A DNA stretch of 64,000 nucleotides from Oscheius onirici (lineage: Eukaryota; Nematoda; Chromadorea; Rhabditida; Rhabditidae): positions 4,154,001 to 4,218,000 of the forward strand of contig OW051473.1 in assembly GCA_932521025.1 (NCBI GenBank). Reading direction: 5' to 3'. Shown one piece after another: positions 34,597 to 49,714 of this stretch. The first letter of the stretch is position 1. Every line of letters starts with the position of its first letter. Made by a program: the position numbers and the translations under genes. The notes under the pieces are model-generated. The model was not told where the DNA came from. It ran no database searches and saw nothing but the letters and a program-made list of their open reading frames with translations.

Positions 34597-36162
34597 CAGT
34601 CGTTACTGATGAGCTGTCTCGATTATTGGAGAAAGCGCGACAAACATAGTCGCGAAAAACGATAAACATTCTCGGGAAACATTTGCGCAAAGGAAAGGAA
34701 CTGAACCCAATAATTTTCTGCTCTCAGCTACCATCTTCTAATCTACAGGCACTGTCATACATCATTGTTTGGATCTATCCGTAGACAAGCTTTCTGAAGA
34801 CTTATGAGTGTAGTGCGCACTTCCTGTTTTATAAACCCGTTGACTCCGTTTCCGAAGACGCAAAATGGACCTGACTGCAGCCTTCAGCGGGTGGATCGTG
34901 TTACAGAAAATGTTCTCAATTCGATCTTTACAGTGTTTCTGTCTAGTGGAAATCAAAACACCATCAGACAAATCAAAATACTAAAACACAAAAATGAGCT
35001 GACACATTTGTACAACACATTAGGAATCGTTCACAAAGCCTATAAAACTACTAATGGAACATTAATGTTGCAGCATGCTAGGCAACATCAAACAACACGA
35101 TAACGTTGTAAGATTTATTATGCCAGACGTGAGATAACCATAGGATATATGCCATGACTGTCCTGATCCGTGTAATAATAAATCTTTAGGAGAACCGGCA
35201 GCAATGCTGCACGTTTTGTTTAATGATCTGCCGGATGTTAAGAAATTACCTGCCGTCTGACGGCTGCCGCTGCCCGCTTACTTTTACTATCTCTATTTTT
35301 ATTGTAATTGAACTCAGCATGGTCAATTACCCTAGAAGAACCACATTACAAACGCTTTTGAAAATTTAACTTTTTCATCTAAAAGTGCGTCATGAATCAA
35401 AAAGTATGCGGTGCGAAAAAATTCGCCGATATTTGTACATATTCCGATTCAGAAAAGAAAAAAGAAAACAACTAGAAAACGCATGTCTCGGCGTCCAAAC
35501 CTTAAAACTTACCTTACTCGAAGTATCAAATAAAATTTTATCCAAAAATCTGACTCCAATTGGAATGTCAAAATGTGTTAACTCGAAAAGAGTAATCGCT
35601 TCCTAGAACATTCGGTTCTAACTAGACAGAATCGGATGAACGGCTGTGATCAAAAGAGTACAGCTTCTTGCAGAGATCGACGCTTGAATCAAAAGGACAA
35701 ATAGTTAATAAGGAACTGCGCGGGGAATACAGCCGTCATCGCAATCCTAATACAGTTTAATTGAGTTTTCTCTAGAGAAACCAAAATGTTCATCTAGGAA
35801 AAACGTTTACCGAGTGGTCTCTAACACAAGCTTTTATCAAACAAAACGCTCCGAATCGTCAAAACGAGGATATTAGTGATCTTTCATTTGGGTGTACTAC
35901 TCGTCTTGCACACCGGTTATACCATCTTGACTAGATTCCTGAGGTCTGCCAACTTTGGCAGCTGCCTTCTCTGATCCAGGAAGTCTTGAACTGTCCCACG
36001 CAGACGCACTTTGATCAGGTTTTTACCAACGGTGATTGGAAGATGCCGAAAGCGCCTGGTGTCGCGGCTAAACTAAGGCTCTTTTTGATAGGGGAAAAAC
36101 GAGATCGGCAGCACATAACGACGGCTAAGTGCAACACCCCCTGGAAGATGCCCCAGGACGGA

Positions 36163-36170
36163 TATAAAAG
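36163..36170 (+). promoter_or_regulatory. TATA box of the EstA-type lipase
   Basis: TATAAAAG, 24 bases before the first ATG and 33 before the second in-frame ATG, inside a GC-richer patch. Transcription would start at or just before the coding region. Confidence 0.65.
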
Positions 36171-36193
36171 GGCAACAGTGATACCAAGTCCCA

Positions 36194-37284
36194 ATGGTAG
36201 AGATGCTTCTTCGACTAGTTTTTTTAGCAGCCGTTTGCCATGCCATCCTTGACAACGATTTTCTAAGTTTTGTTAGAAGTCGCTATGGTGATAAAGTTGC
36301 CAATGATCTGAATAGGGCCGATCTCGGCCCAAATGGAGATGGCAGTTTCGGTGGAGGCCGTATTCCGAGAACGTGAGTAAATTCTTTGATTTTGCTTAAC
36401 ATATCAGTTGCAGTCGACGACCCGTCGTAATGATCCACGGACTCCGAAACAGAGCTGGATATCTTTGGAGAAACAGAAAAATTCTGCAGGATAACGGTTG
36501 GGAAGGACATGCTGTCCTTGCCACATCTTGGGGACATGGAGACACGGGCGTCTGGGAAGCCATGAAGGAGCAGATGAAGTGCGAGTACGTCAAGAACGTA
36601 AGTTTTACCTTTAGTACCTTGAAAACGCTTATTTCTAGGTCAGATACATGCTTCTCTCTACTGTTCATTACTACCAGTCCGAAATCGACGTTTTGGCTTT
36701 CTCCATGGGATCTCCTATTACTAGAAAAGTAAGCATTTCTACAACAACCGGAAACATCAGGAATTGCAGGCTATTCTAGGAGGTCACTGCGTTGACACCA
36801 AGGAGTACATTGGAGAACCCATCACCCATCACATTAACACTTTCATCTCTGTTGCCGGTGCCAATCAAGGTAGACTTCATGTTCTCTGTCTAAATCGTAT
36901 CCCTCGATTCAGGATCTACCCTTTGCAATTTCGCCTTCCCGGGAGTGTGCGGCATAGACACTGGACTGAATTGTCTATCCACTTTCTTAAAGGACATTAA
37001 TGCCAAGTGACTTCCTGACAAGGAACTTGGGATTTATCGTAAATTACAGGACTGGCTATGAAGGCAAAAACCGCTACTATATCTACTCCAGTGGAGACGA
37101 AATTATCGGCACTGTCAACGGCTGTGGACAGAAGTCCGGAGAGATTAAGGGTGCTACAGAAGTTGTGGTAAGGTTTTCCACGATGAACTTCGTGAAACAA
37201 TTGCTGCAGGTTAATGGCAACCATGAAGATACAATGTTCAAGGCTATTGACAAACAGCTGGAGATCATGAAGAAACACGCTTAA
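36194..37284 (+). CDS. Secreted EstA/class 2 lipase (nematode LIPS family)
   Basis: The start codon is either 36194 (MVEMLLRLVFLAAVCHA) or 36203 (second Met); both give a signal peptide. Exons then read DNDFLSFVRSRYGDKVA, RPVVMIHGLRNRAG (oxyanion region), GHAVLATSWGHGDTG, IDVLAFSMGSPITRKAI, ITHHINTFISVAGANQG, CNFAFPGVCGIDTG, NRYYIYSSGDEIIG and VNGNHEDTMFKAIDKQL. The lipase nucleophile is the Ser of AFSMG (AxSxG). The Asp of SSGDE and the His of GNHED complete the triad, so the enzyme should be active. Family members are secreted, mostly intestinal lipid hydrolases. The last introns (GTGACT... ending ATTACAG near 37048, and GTAAGG... ending CTGCAG near 37210) are needed to keep the frame. AATAAA follows at 37339-37344. 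Other lipid-related genes flank it (class 3 lipase homologue, ACSL). Confidence 0.9.
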
Positions 37285-37761
37285 TTATCTCTATTGATAC
37301 TCACTGGTTGTATGTAAATATTTATCGAACTAAGTACAAATAAATTATCTAGGTTTACGCACCGTTTTCTGATCTCAAGGGCATATAAATCAAATGACCA
37401 TACGAAATCTAGCTACGCACAGCCTAGACAGTAGTTCTTAAGATCATTTTTGAGATATCAGCCTGCATTTCGGATATCACGGCAACTTTTCATTTAAGTT
37501 CCAGTTCTTTTGCGATTGATAATCGCACTTTAGTGGAATACCGAAAAACCGCAAGGTCTTAAACTCTCAGAAAAGGCAAGAAGACATTTATTCTGTTTGT
37601 GGCTAAATTTCTTTTTAATTACAATCTAACGAATGCAAAAGGCACGTTTATATATAAGTTTTACCCTTTGGGACTATACTCGGAAATTAAGGAAAAGGCA
37701 TAAGGATGGGAAAGATCGATGTCAAGAATTTTGAGCATTTTTGGTAGTACCCAGTTCAATT
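37285..37761. other. Convergent 3' ends of the lipase and ACSL genes
   Basis: Lipase 3' UTR with AATAAA at 37339-37344, followed by the 3' flank of the minus-strand ACSL gene. No gene or repeat seen. Confidence 0.5.
37339..37344 (+). terminator. Polyadenylation signal of the EstA-type lipase
   Basis: AATAAA 55 bases after the stop codon. Confidence 0.6.
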
Positions 37762-40601
<2,840 letters not shown>

Positions 40602-43528
40602 CTGCAATAGGCGTATGATAAAGGTCAGGAAATGTCTGTGGCAGAAGTGGGAAACTCCTATGAAGGAAACAGGTTCATGAAGGGGTTAAAGTCTGAGATT
40701 TAATAAAAGGCAAGACGTCTGGTCGTAAACAAAAAAGACACTGGAACTGGCAGTGCACTGATGGGGGTGTACCCAACTGACAGTGGACTTTGCACTGAAC
40801 TCAGACCTCGAGCAGCTGAACGTCTAGGTTCAACTATCGTTTGTCACACAAAATGAGAATGTTGCTACTAGCCATTGATCTGTAACGATAAGCAGCGCAA
40901 ATACTAGCTAGTTGTTTTGGGTAGAGAATGAGGATCAGAGAGCCTACGGGAGAAACACGCCACTCTAGAGCAGCTGTTTGAGCAAAAGTAGGATGAGCAA
41001 ACAATATAAGAAAATGAAGGAAGCTGGTAGGTGGTTGTTCCTCGCTCTTTCTCCTCTTCTTCTTCAGAAAGTGAGAGAGAAAGTAAAAGAAAGGAAAAGG
41101 GAGATAAAGCAAATTGTGGAAAGAGAAAGACGGGATGTCGATACCCGTATCGGCGATCATCAACGGGTTGACCTGAGTTGATTAACGAGTTGATGCCGAA
41201 GGTCTCCTAATCAATAAGCACTGTTCTCAGACTGTCACTTTTATGATCGGCGCGCTTTTCGGGCAAAAGATATTAATTAGCAAATCTGAAGGGTTTACCG
41301 CTAGGCACCTCATGGAGACAGTGGTCTGCGAAAACATATTTGAGAGTGGCAAAAACAAGCCCCGGTAGTAGACATGTCATAAAGAAAGAGGAAGATAATG
41401 CTCAGAAGAAACTTTGCCCCGAACGTCTGTCGACCTTTGATCTCTTTTTCAATACTACCCCGCAAAACACGCGGTGCTCAAAAGTTTCGGGTTGAAATGA
41501 TTGCTAATCAATTCACGCAACAAGAATCAAGCGAAAAACTAATATTGAATAGAGGTGAGCTTTCCTACGAGCCAGTCGGAGTCTTACACACCTTGCGATC
41601 GATCTCAATTCGCATTTTGGAGAAGATAAATGCTCCCAAGAAGTTGGTTTATCTGTAGTACTCAACCTAGTCAAGCCGTATCCTGGTCAAACGGATAAAA
41701 ATACTTACCTTTTTTGATTTGTTGTTCTTCATGTTTTCTGATGGTTTGAAGAGTATGGCAACTCTGAAAACTTAACTCATAAACACAGAGAATAAAATGG
41801 AGCGATGCATAACAACTCAAGAGCAACATTTGAATAAAATAAAGAGCTTTTAGATAAGGAAACTACATGAGACCATGTACTGCAGAGCTTCCCTGGAACC
41901 TAGAAGATAGCCAAAAAGTGGCGAAGTGAGCTTATCTACTGGCGACACTGTCATGGGACAGCAGAATAGTTTCGACCTTTGGCTGTTAAACGAAAATTTA
42001 GAACGAATATAAACTAGGAGAAGTACTTCTTTTCCCTTTCTCGACAACAGAAACTGGCGCCATGGATGGCAACGTGTTAATAAGAGAGAGTTTGCGTAGC
42101 GGTTGTGGAACAAAGTACACCTTGGTGCATGTGGTAAAGGTGGTAAACAATTACGGTCTCGATTGACATCAGGTTAGACATCTATAATCTGTACGTCCAG
42201 AACGAACAATATAAAAGAAGTGTGGTCGATTGATATTCAGAATCATAACTGAGTAAATTATTTTGTTGAATAAGAGTTGATGTCACTATTTGTTTAAATA
42301 CATTGCCATCTCTCTCGAAAATGTATCCAAGTCAAAACTTGTATCGCCACCAGAGACTTAAAAGAAATCGTATAGGTTCGGAAGCGAAGACAGCTCACAT
42401 GGTTGTTTTGTACACTTGTTTGTTCCTCCTGGTCTTTTGATTTATCTGTTTTTTTCTCGTCATTTACGTTTGTCGACCGAATGTGTTTACGCCAAAGCGT
42501 AGTTTCTGCACTTTTGTTTACTTGCCTATTTTGAAATCCTCTAGCTACTCCCGCGCGCCCATGTTTTCGTAAATACCGTGGTCCTCCCCGGTTCGCGCCT
42601 CTTTTCTGCGATACGTGATTTTCGCACAGATCTTCTGCGCGTGAGCATCCGAAGACTGCTTGTTTACCATCGTAACCTCACACCCGATATGGATGATCGG
42701 TCTGCCGGAGGGTAGGGTAGCGGGCCAATCGATACCCACGCTAGCCGTTTGAACACAGGCAAAACACGGGGCGCCCTCTGACAAACAACAAATAACCTTT
42801 TTGCGATTCCTTGAGGTCAACAGCGCAGACTCCTCGCAACACTCTCTGCCACTTTTTTCCTTCAGCCGTGGTTCTTTTCCCGAACATTAAATTGTGCCGC
42901 GAAATTTTCTACTTTCGTAACAATTCCCCCGCGAAACAGATTGAAAACAAATAGTTAGAATGTCTGCCTAAGAGGGAGGCGTTCTTTTTCGCAAGCGTAC
43001 TTTTTCAATTTTCGAAACAGTTCACAAACATATTGACAAGAATTGGCACCCGGTCAATCGTTGTTTATCCATATCTGCTGAGCTGTTTGCTGAGTACGGC
43101 TGCCTTCTCCCAGGCATCGCCTTCCATTCTCACCTGCCTTCTCTTTGGTCTGACTAACCTCAACTTTTGTTTATTTTATATAACTGCAGTGCCATATATC
43201 TCAAATGACCTTGGCATAGTCCTCGCGACAAACGATCAAATAGCATTGTTTCTCTCAACCATGTGTTGCGTGTTTTCGATATCTAGAACATCTCTTGTTA
43301 ATAGAATAACATCTGTGTTATTGCTTATTTTGTGGCATATTTTGGACAAAACGCTGCAATTTACAAGCTATTTATTGTGAAATGCATATGATTTTCATTC
43401 TTTTCCCCTGCCATTTGAATCCCGCTGTTTACAAACTTGCTTATCTTGTTTGCCCTCGCTTGTGCCGAGTTCTTTTTCGGATAATTAAAACCTTTTTTCT
43501 TCTCTTCCAACACACTCCTTCAGCCAAC
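40602..43528. other. 2.9 kb between ACSL and unc-84
   Basis: Divergent promoters of ACSL and unc-84 must lie here. A TATAAAAG at 42210-42217 (plus) has no gene downstream that I can support. The frames at 41398-41658 (plus, 86 codons), 42545-42820 (minus) and 43033-43380 (plus, hydrophobic, TTG start) show no known motif and no splice partners. The sequence just before 43529 is pyrimidine-rich, as expected for an outron. Confidence 0.45.
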
Positions 43529-46500
43529 ATGGAGGAGAGCGATCTGCGAAGATCGCCTTCTTTGGAACGTCTGATGCGAAGAAGACCGTCCTTCTCACGT
43601 CCTCCTATCAGAACGGTCTACTCTCCAACATTAACCGAAGATGAAGCCGAACAGCTCACTTCACCCTTTTTGTGAGTATTAAAAGGAGATATTACACTCC
43701 GAACGCCAGATACCTCCTTCGGTTAAGTAATGTCAACCAGCCGCATCTGATATTGATCGATGGGGGTTCTGGCGTCCTAGTTTTTCAAATCTGAGTGACC
43801 TTGACTAAGATTTTTTTCAGAAGCTACCGAACAAAGTACACCTACGCTCACAGGTTAGTTTTACGACATTCTCTCTGATGACATTACTTTTTGTAGCAGC
43901 TGCTACGATCCTGACCTACCGTGCAGTTGGGAGGTGCCGAACCTTGCTTACACTGGAAACGAGATCAACGCTCCTCTCAGCTACATTCACGTTTCTTCTC
44001 CAAGCATATTTTATGTGGTTAGTCATAAAAATATATCGATTTTACAGCCTTTGCTTTCAAATTGTAGCGCGTCCTCTCGAGGTCAGGTTGAGCAAGCTTG
44101 CTTGTCACTTTGAATTTTCCTTTAAGTTGCGTTTTTCCAGCTTTGGTCTTACATTTTGTGGATTTTCGAACTTGTCGCCTACTTTATCCGCAAGATATTT
44201 GTGACTCTCTTCAAGGAAGGACCTACCAAGTTCTTGGTTTTTATCTACGATATTGCCTGCTACATTTTCTACTGCTGTGAGTTCATTTTCCAAACATTTG
44301 CATTCTTATCACTGCCAAGGGAAATTTTACGAGATACTTTTAGGTCGATCTGTTTCGCGTCGCACTTTCACGTTCTTTTTTGGAAACGCTCTTCATCGGG
44401 AGTATTCTCTGATTCACGTTCTTGGAAAAACAGGAAGATTTTTGTTTTCGCTTCTTCTACTTCCAGGTGAGATTTTTATCATCGAAAAAACATCTCAATT
44501 TTAAGTTACTGCCGCCCATTGGCTGTTGGACAAAACAGGAAGAGGAGTCTATTCAGTCTGGGACAAAATGTCCACTCATCAGTACAACCTTCGTCGCTCT
44601 CGAGCTCCCGAAGAGCATGTTCGGTTCAGTCCTCAAATTGATGTTTCGGTAAGCAACGTATCATTCGGTCAACATTCTTTTACAGGAAATACGCGACGAT
44701 GAGGACGATAGGGAGTCCCACTACTCTCTTCGGAATAGAAGCAGTCGTCCCGTTCACAACTTGAGGTCACGTATGATCACTCAAGAAATGACGGACAGTG
44801 AAGACGAGGGCTTTTCTGAGAAGAGGTACAGCTTTTCATTAAATTTTTAGAATTCCAACAATTTAGAGCTCACATGATGACATCCACGCCAATTCGCTCA
44901 TCGATGAAGGATGGAGTCAGGCGCAGACTCGATTTTGGAGGCAGTCCGAGTCCAACTCATTCTAGCAAGGTAAACCACATTGTACCATTTTTTTAAATGT
45001 AAAAACACTTCAGTCGGTGAAAACTGCCCAAGTACTTGGAAGTGCTGCTTCTACTGTCGTCTCTGGTGTCTACTGGGTTCTGATCAACATACTCACATTC
45101 TTCAACCGCTGCTACTACGCCTACAAGCACAGGTAGTTTACTTTTTCTTTCCTAAACCAAGTTTTTTTCAGAGTCAAGTATATGTTCAGTGGTTCTCCGA
45201 GAGACAGAGATGTTAACATCATGCATACAAGAAGGTCAACCAGAAGAAGAACCTCTTCGGATAGCTCTGACGATCAGTATGTTTTATCAAAATATTTTAA
45301 AAACAATTTGTTTTAGAATGGAACAAGTTCAGCATCAGCGCCGTCATCGTGCTCATCACCAGACCTGGTCGAGCAAATTCGTCACAACCGTTCTGTATCC
45401 ATTGGCTGTTGCCTACAACGCAGTTTCCACCGTTCTCTACTGGATTGTGAAGTCATTTGTTGCCATAGTCTTCGCCTTCATTGACGTCGCTAGATTCGTC
45501 AAAAACATGTGAGTTTCATGTACCTACATTCGCAGCCTTATTTATAGGGTCATCGATGGATTCTACAAAGCGGTGGCTGGTGCTCGTTCTTTTATTTACG
45601 GCGGATCGGATGTCTCAGTTGTCGAACACGATGGTGTTGTTGAAGAAATGAATGTCCGTCCTTACGCTGGGCTGTCGGAGGATACCGAAAAGTTGTTGTA
45701 CTATCCATACTCGGTACTAAACTATATCGGAATGAAAGCAATGGACGGTCTCTCAGCTTTAGGGTAAGTCAGTTTTTTCTAAACTTAATTTCATGACATT
45801 CAGAGATAAGAAGCGCCTTCTCCTATGGCTTCTACCTTTGTTGCTTCTACTTTTGGTGCTTTGGGCACAAAAAGATGATCAATCCGTCCCGTTGAAAATC
45901 AGACAGAATGGTATTTTATTTGGCGTAATGGAGGGTAAAGATAATTTTCAGTTGACGACATCAAGAATACAATTCGCGAGAAAGCAGAACAGACCTGGTC
46001 GACTGTCGATCCAGACGGAGTACGTTTTCCTCCTTGAAGCTAATGCTGGTTGTTTCAGAAATTGGGTAATGTAGTTCATGAGTACTACGAAAAAGCACAA
46101 GACACAGTGTATCAAGCTAAAGATGGTCTTGCTGATTTTGGTCGGAACGGTCTCTCAGGTGTATGGAATGCTCTTACCGCTGTCCCAAGACGACTTTGGA
46201 ACTTGACAAGCAGTTTAATTTTCGGAATTCGAGATCTAGCGGGTAAACTTCTGTACGGAATTTGGAACTCTGTACGTGGTGGACCTGAAGGAGTCAAAAA
46301 AGGAATCGTCTATGGCTTCACAAAATTGAAGAACGGAGTCACCTACATGTTCACAACAGTCCGAGATCTGGCTAGCAACATTCTGTACGCAGTTTGGGAT
46401 TCCATTCGTGGCGGTCCCGAGGGCATCAAGAACGGAATCGTCTACGGTCTCACTAAAGTAAAGAACGGAGTTGCCTATCTATTCAATGGAGCTTGGAACG

Positions 46501-48334
46501 TGGTCAACTACGTCTTCGGAAAGTCGTTAAGTGGTATTACCGGCATCTTTTCTGGTACATGGAACGCCTTAAAGTACTGCGTCTTGTCTGTATGGAATGT
46601 TTTGAAATCTGTGCAGCGTTCAGTCTACAATTTTGGTAAGCTATGTGTTGGGAAACTTTACGCCTAAGTTTCCAGTTATGTGGATCTGGAACAAGTTGAT
46701 TGATTTCGTCTTCTACGGCTATGAGTTCGGAAAATCGGCCACAAAGAACATTACCACATTCTGGAACCAAAACGTGTCTCTGCGTAGCATGGTGAGAACA
46801 TACATTAAGTTTGTTAAAACTATTTTAAGGAAACGATCAAGGACACTGCCAATGAATACTACGAAAAAGTTTCAACAGTCGATATGCCTTCTCTCAACAT
46901 CCTGCCTGATTTGCCAGAAATTCCTGTTCAACTGAAGGTAAGCATACCTCTCGACGGCTGGTACTCTTTTGTCCCCCCCCCCGCAGCCAAAATCTACGGA
47001 GGGAGGGGGGACAAAAGAGACCTCCCCCTCTCGACAACTTCAAATTCGCATTCAGCCTTCCTACTATTCGGAGTACGTGCCAGCCAAAGGTACCATGTCA
47101 AACATCTTCTGGAACGTCATTAATCTCCCGATTGCAGCATTCCACTACATCATGCCGTCCGAATCTACAAAGGTAGGCCATTTTCACTAACTGAGTTTTT
47201 GGGTTTCAGGTAGTCGTTGAGCCTCCGCTTGGAAAAGTGCCGACTCCGCAGTTTCCACCCAACGAGGAAGCAATTGGTGCTGACAAAGGTGTTGTCGTCC
47301 ATCCTGAGCCACACGTCCATATGCCCACTGTCGGTGAAGCTAAAATCGTGAAAGACATTTTGGCCAAGCTGACACCGACACTGCCAATGGTGGACGAAGC
47401 TAAGATTATTCAGGAAATCCTCTCAAAAATGGTCACACCTAAAATTGACGAGGCCAAGATTATTGATGAAGTCTCGAACAAGTTGAAGAGTGAAATGGAA
47501 CTAAAAATGAAGCTGCTTGAGGAGTCGTACAAGAAAAACATCGAGGAAATCAATGTGAAGGTGAAAGCATGTCAAAGCTTTCAACATTTTAGTTTTAGCA
47601 CTCTAACATAGAAATAGACTACAGTCGCTTGGAAACACTCATTCGAAAGGCTATTTATCAGTATGATGCGGACAAGACGGGGCTCTTCGACTATGCTCTG
47701 GAAAGTGCTGGTGCTGCTGTCATTTCAACTCGCTGCAGCGAAAACTACAACTCGTACTCACGTCTCGAGAAAATCTGGAACATTCCTCTCTGGTACTCCA
47801 GCTACGGACCCAGAACTGTCATTCAAGTTAGCATTCATTTTGAAATCTTGTAAGCTGTTGTTTAGCGTAACTCTAACTCCCTATTCCCGGGAGAGTGCTG
47901 GAGTTTCAAGAGTGGACAAGGATACCTGACAATCGATCTCTCCCACCAAATCAACATTACCAGTATCTCCTACGAGCACATCGGTGCTGATCAGGCCCCC
48001 GATAATAAGAGGAACAGTGCTCCAAAAACGTTCAAATTCTGGGTAAGATTATTCGTTATATTTCTTAAATAATTTTCAGGCATACAAGACGGAAGACGAT
48101 ATTAAAGGAAGGTTCCTGCTGGGAGAATTCGAGTATAAACTAGATGGTCATCCTCTTCAATTCTTCGTCATTTCGGTAAGCGCATAGCTCATGTTGAACT
48201 TTAAGAAAAATTTGTAGGAACAGCCAGAGTGGCCAGTGAAAATTGTAGAGATGGAAGTAACCAGCAATTACGGAGCCGAATTCACTTGTCTGTACCGTCT
48301 GCGAGTCCATGGAAATCTTTACAAAACGGTCTAA
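43529..48334 (+). CDS. unc-84: Inner nuclear membrane SUN-domain protein, UNC-84 orthologue
   Basis: This is the inner half of the LINC bridge: it binds KASH proteins in the perinuclear space and the lamina in the nucleus. The ATG ([19 protein letters not shown]) follows a CTCCTTCAG acceptor. The N-terminal part is Arg/Ser-rich, with hydrophobic helices ([40 protein letters not shown]) and acidic linkers ([20 protein letters not shown]). The main membrane helix is [20 protein letters not shown] near 45830. The luminal part has amphipathic repeats with WN motifs, then a coiled coil ([33 protein letters not shown]). The SUN domain has [59 protein letters not shown] and the end [18 protein letters not shown]. 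About twenty exons. It converges with ERGIC1, 248 bases apart. Confidence 0.95.
46221..46484 (+). repeat. Two 44-codon tandem repeats in the UNC-84 luminal region
   Basis: Copies at 46221-46352 and 46353-46484 align with a 132-base offset and no gap: [20 protein letters not shown] against [20 protein letters not shown], then [20 protein letters not shown] against [20 protein letters not shown]. The hydrophobic spacing suggests amphipathic helices. WN motifs recur before and after the two copies (VWNAL, LWNLT, AWNVV, TWNAL, VWNVL, IWNKL), suggesting older, decayed units. Confidence 0.85.
46964..47019 (+). repeat. Inverted repeat (hairpin) in an unc-84 intron
   Basis: CTCTTTTGTCCCCCC at 46964-46978 is the exact reverse complement of GGGGGGACAAAAGAG at 47005-47019 (15 bp). 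The 26-base loop carries CCGCAG, a possible 3' splice site. The C-run continues to 46982 and can pair further with the G-rich side after one mismatch. The enclosing intron runs from the GTAAGC at about 46938 to the ATTCAG at about 47053. Confidence 0.85.
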
Positions 48335-48582
48335 ACTAATAATATTAGTATAATCTGATTAATACTGCCCTTTCTTGATCCCTCTCGAGTGCTGTACAGT
48401 TTATTGATACATTTCCGGTGGAATATTCACTATAACATATGCCGCTAGCAACGTTGTTGACTACTTCCCCCTCCCCCCCAGGAATGCATCATCTCGATCT
48501 CTACTTGTTGTTTTTGTTCACTTCAAAAAAAAATTTATAGAAAGAAATAGCCGTTGAAATCCCGCAATACAAACAAGTAAAA

Positions 48583-49714
48583 TTATGTCAATTTTCCCAA
48601 CTGGTGTTTTTTCACGAGTTCAGAGAGTGCGAAGAAAGTAGAGTCGATGATGCCCGCAACTGTGAATGTTCCACCTACCACTGCGCATATCTGAAAACGG
48701 AGTAAGATTTGCCAAAAGAAATTCTTACAGATGTTAAGAATGTGTAGAAAGACTGACGCTGTTCAGTCTGTTTCACTGTAATTGGCTGCAGTTCGTATTT
48801 GAACCAGATAGCGGGAACTATTTGGCCACTGTGGTGGTAAGTAATGTATGACCGATGTCCGTAAGTGTACTGGTAACTGTTCCATACATTTCCCTTGATG
48901 TTTTGGTACACCGATGGAACAATCTGAGACTATAACTGTAAAGTAAAATAACTTTACCTTCAGAATATATTCGTGCGTTTCTAAAGTAGATCCGTCAGTC
49001 CCATTTTTGTCAGCAAGTGGGTTGAAACTTCCCTTCAAGCCAAGCTCCTAACAAAAATTAATTAGGCGTTAAAAAGACAGCACCTACAGCAACGTTTTCA
49101 CCAAATGTAACCGAATGGATTACATGCCGCATATCTGGTTTTTCAGGCTGACTACCGGAGGAATGAGTCGAAATGTGAAAGTTTCCAGGTACCTGAAATA
49201 TCGAATTAAAAACAAGGAAAACGTTTCGTACCTTGTTAATCTCAAAAGAGCTTTGAAATCGACAGCCAGAAGTTTCCGGAATTGGAGTCTTGACAGTGTG
49301 ATCTTTGAAACCAACTTCGTGACGACCATTGTCATCTTGGATATCAACTCCAAGGTCTGAATTACGACAATAGTAAATTTTCTCGCAAATTCCCACATTC
49401 ACAACCGATGAACGGAAGAGAGACATCCACAGTAACGTCGATTTTTCCTTGTCTTCCGGGATCGTCCACTATTAGTTCGTTTTTACTGAAAACTAAAGGT
49501 GAAATAAAGAAACAAATGCACTTACACGTCAATATAAATGTATGCCAGAATATCGTTGAAGATCATAAAACTGATAAAGAGGACGCACGATATAGATATA
49601 ACGGCGCCGGCTACTGTAGGTTGTGTGAGATCTTTAGGCACTTTGCGATATATGTCGAATCTGATTGAATATGACTTTTAAGACAAGCCTATAAACTGAC
49701 CTTCTTATTTCCAT
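48583..49714 (-). CDS. ERGIC1: ERGIC1 (ERGIC-32), ER-Golgi intermediate compartment protein
   Basis: A two-span membrane protein of the ERV41/ERV46 cargo receptor group, cycling between ER and Golgi. Exon 1 is tiny (MEIRR, ATG at 49712-49714); after the intron the sequence reads FDIYRKVPKDLTQPTVAGAV, a first membrane helix (ISISCVLFISFMIFNDILAY), KNELIVDDPGRQGKIDVTVD and VSLPFIGCE. The luminal domain has LGVDIQDDNGRHEVG, GCRFQSSFEINKVPGNFHIS, PDMRHVIHSVTFG, YILKIVPSVYQ, YTYGHRSYITYHHSG and VPAIWFKYELQPITVKQTEQ. The second helix is in ICAVVGGTFTVAGIIDSTFF, with the tail SELVKKHQLGKLT. These blocks match human ERGIC1 from end to end in order and length, including QLGK near the C terminus. It converges with unc-84. 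Confidence 0.95.

Larger units (their letters stand above)
34560..36193. other. Divergent intergenic region between the secreted paralogue and the lipase
   Basis: 1.6 kb separate two divergent secreted-protein genes, each with a TATA box near its ATG. No gene is seen inside. Open frames at 34804-35103 and 35385-35606 are AT-rich and featureless. Confidence 0.5.

Noticed and set aside
43033-43380. 115-codon hydrophobic plus-strand frame upstream of unc-84
   Set aside because: TTG start, T-rich composition explains the hydrophobic residues, and it does not join the unc-84 frame.
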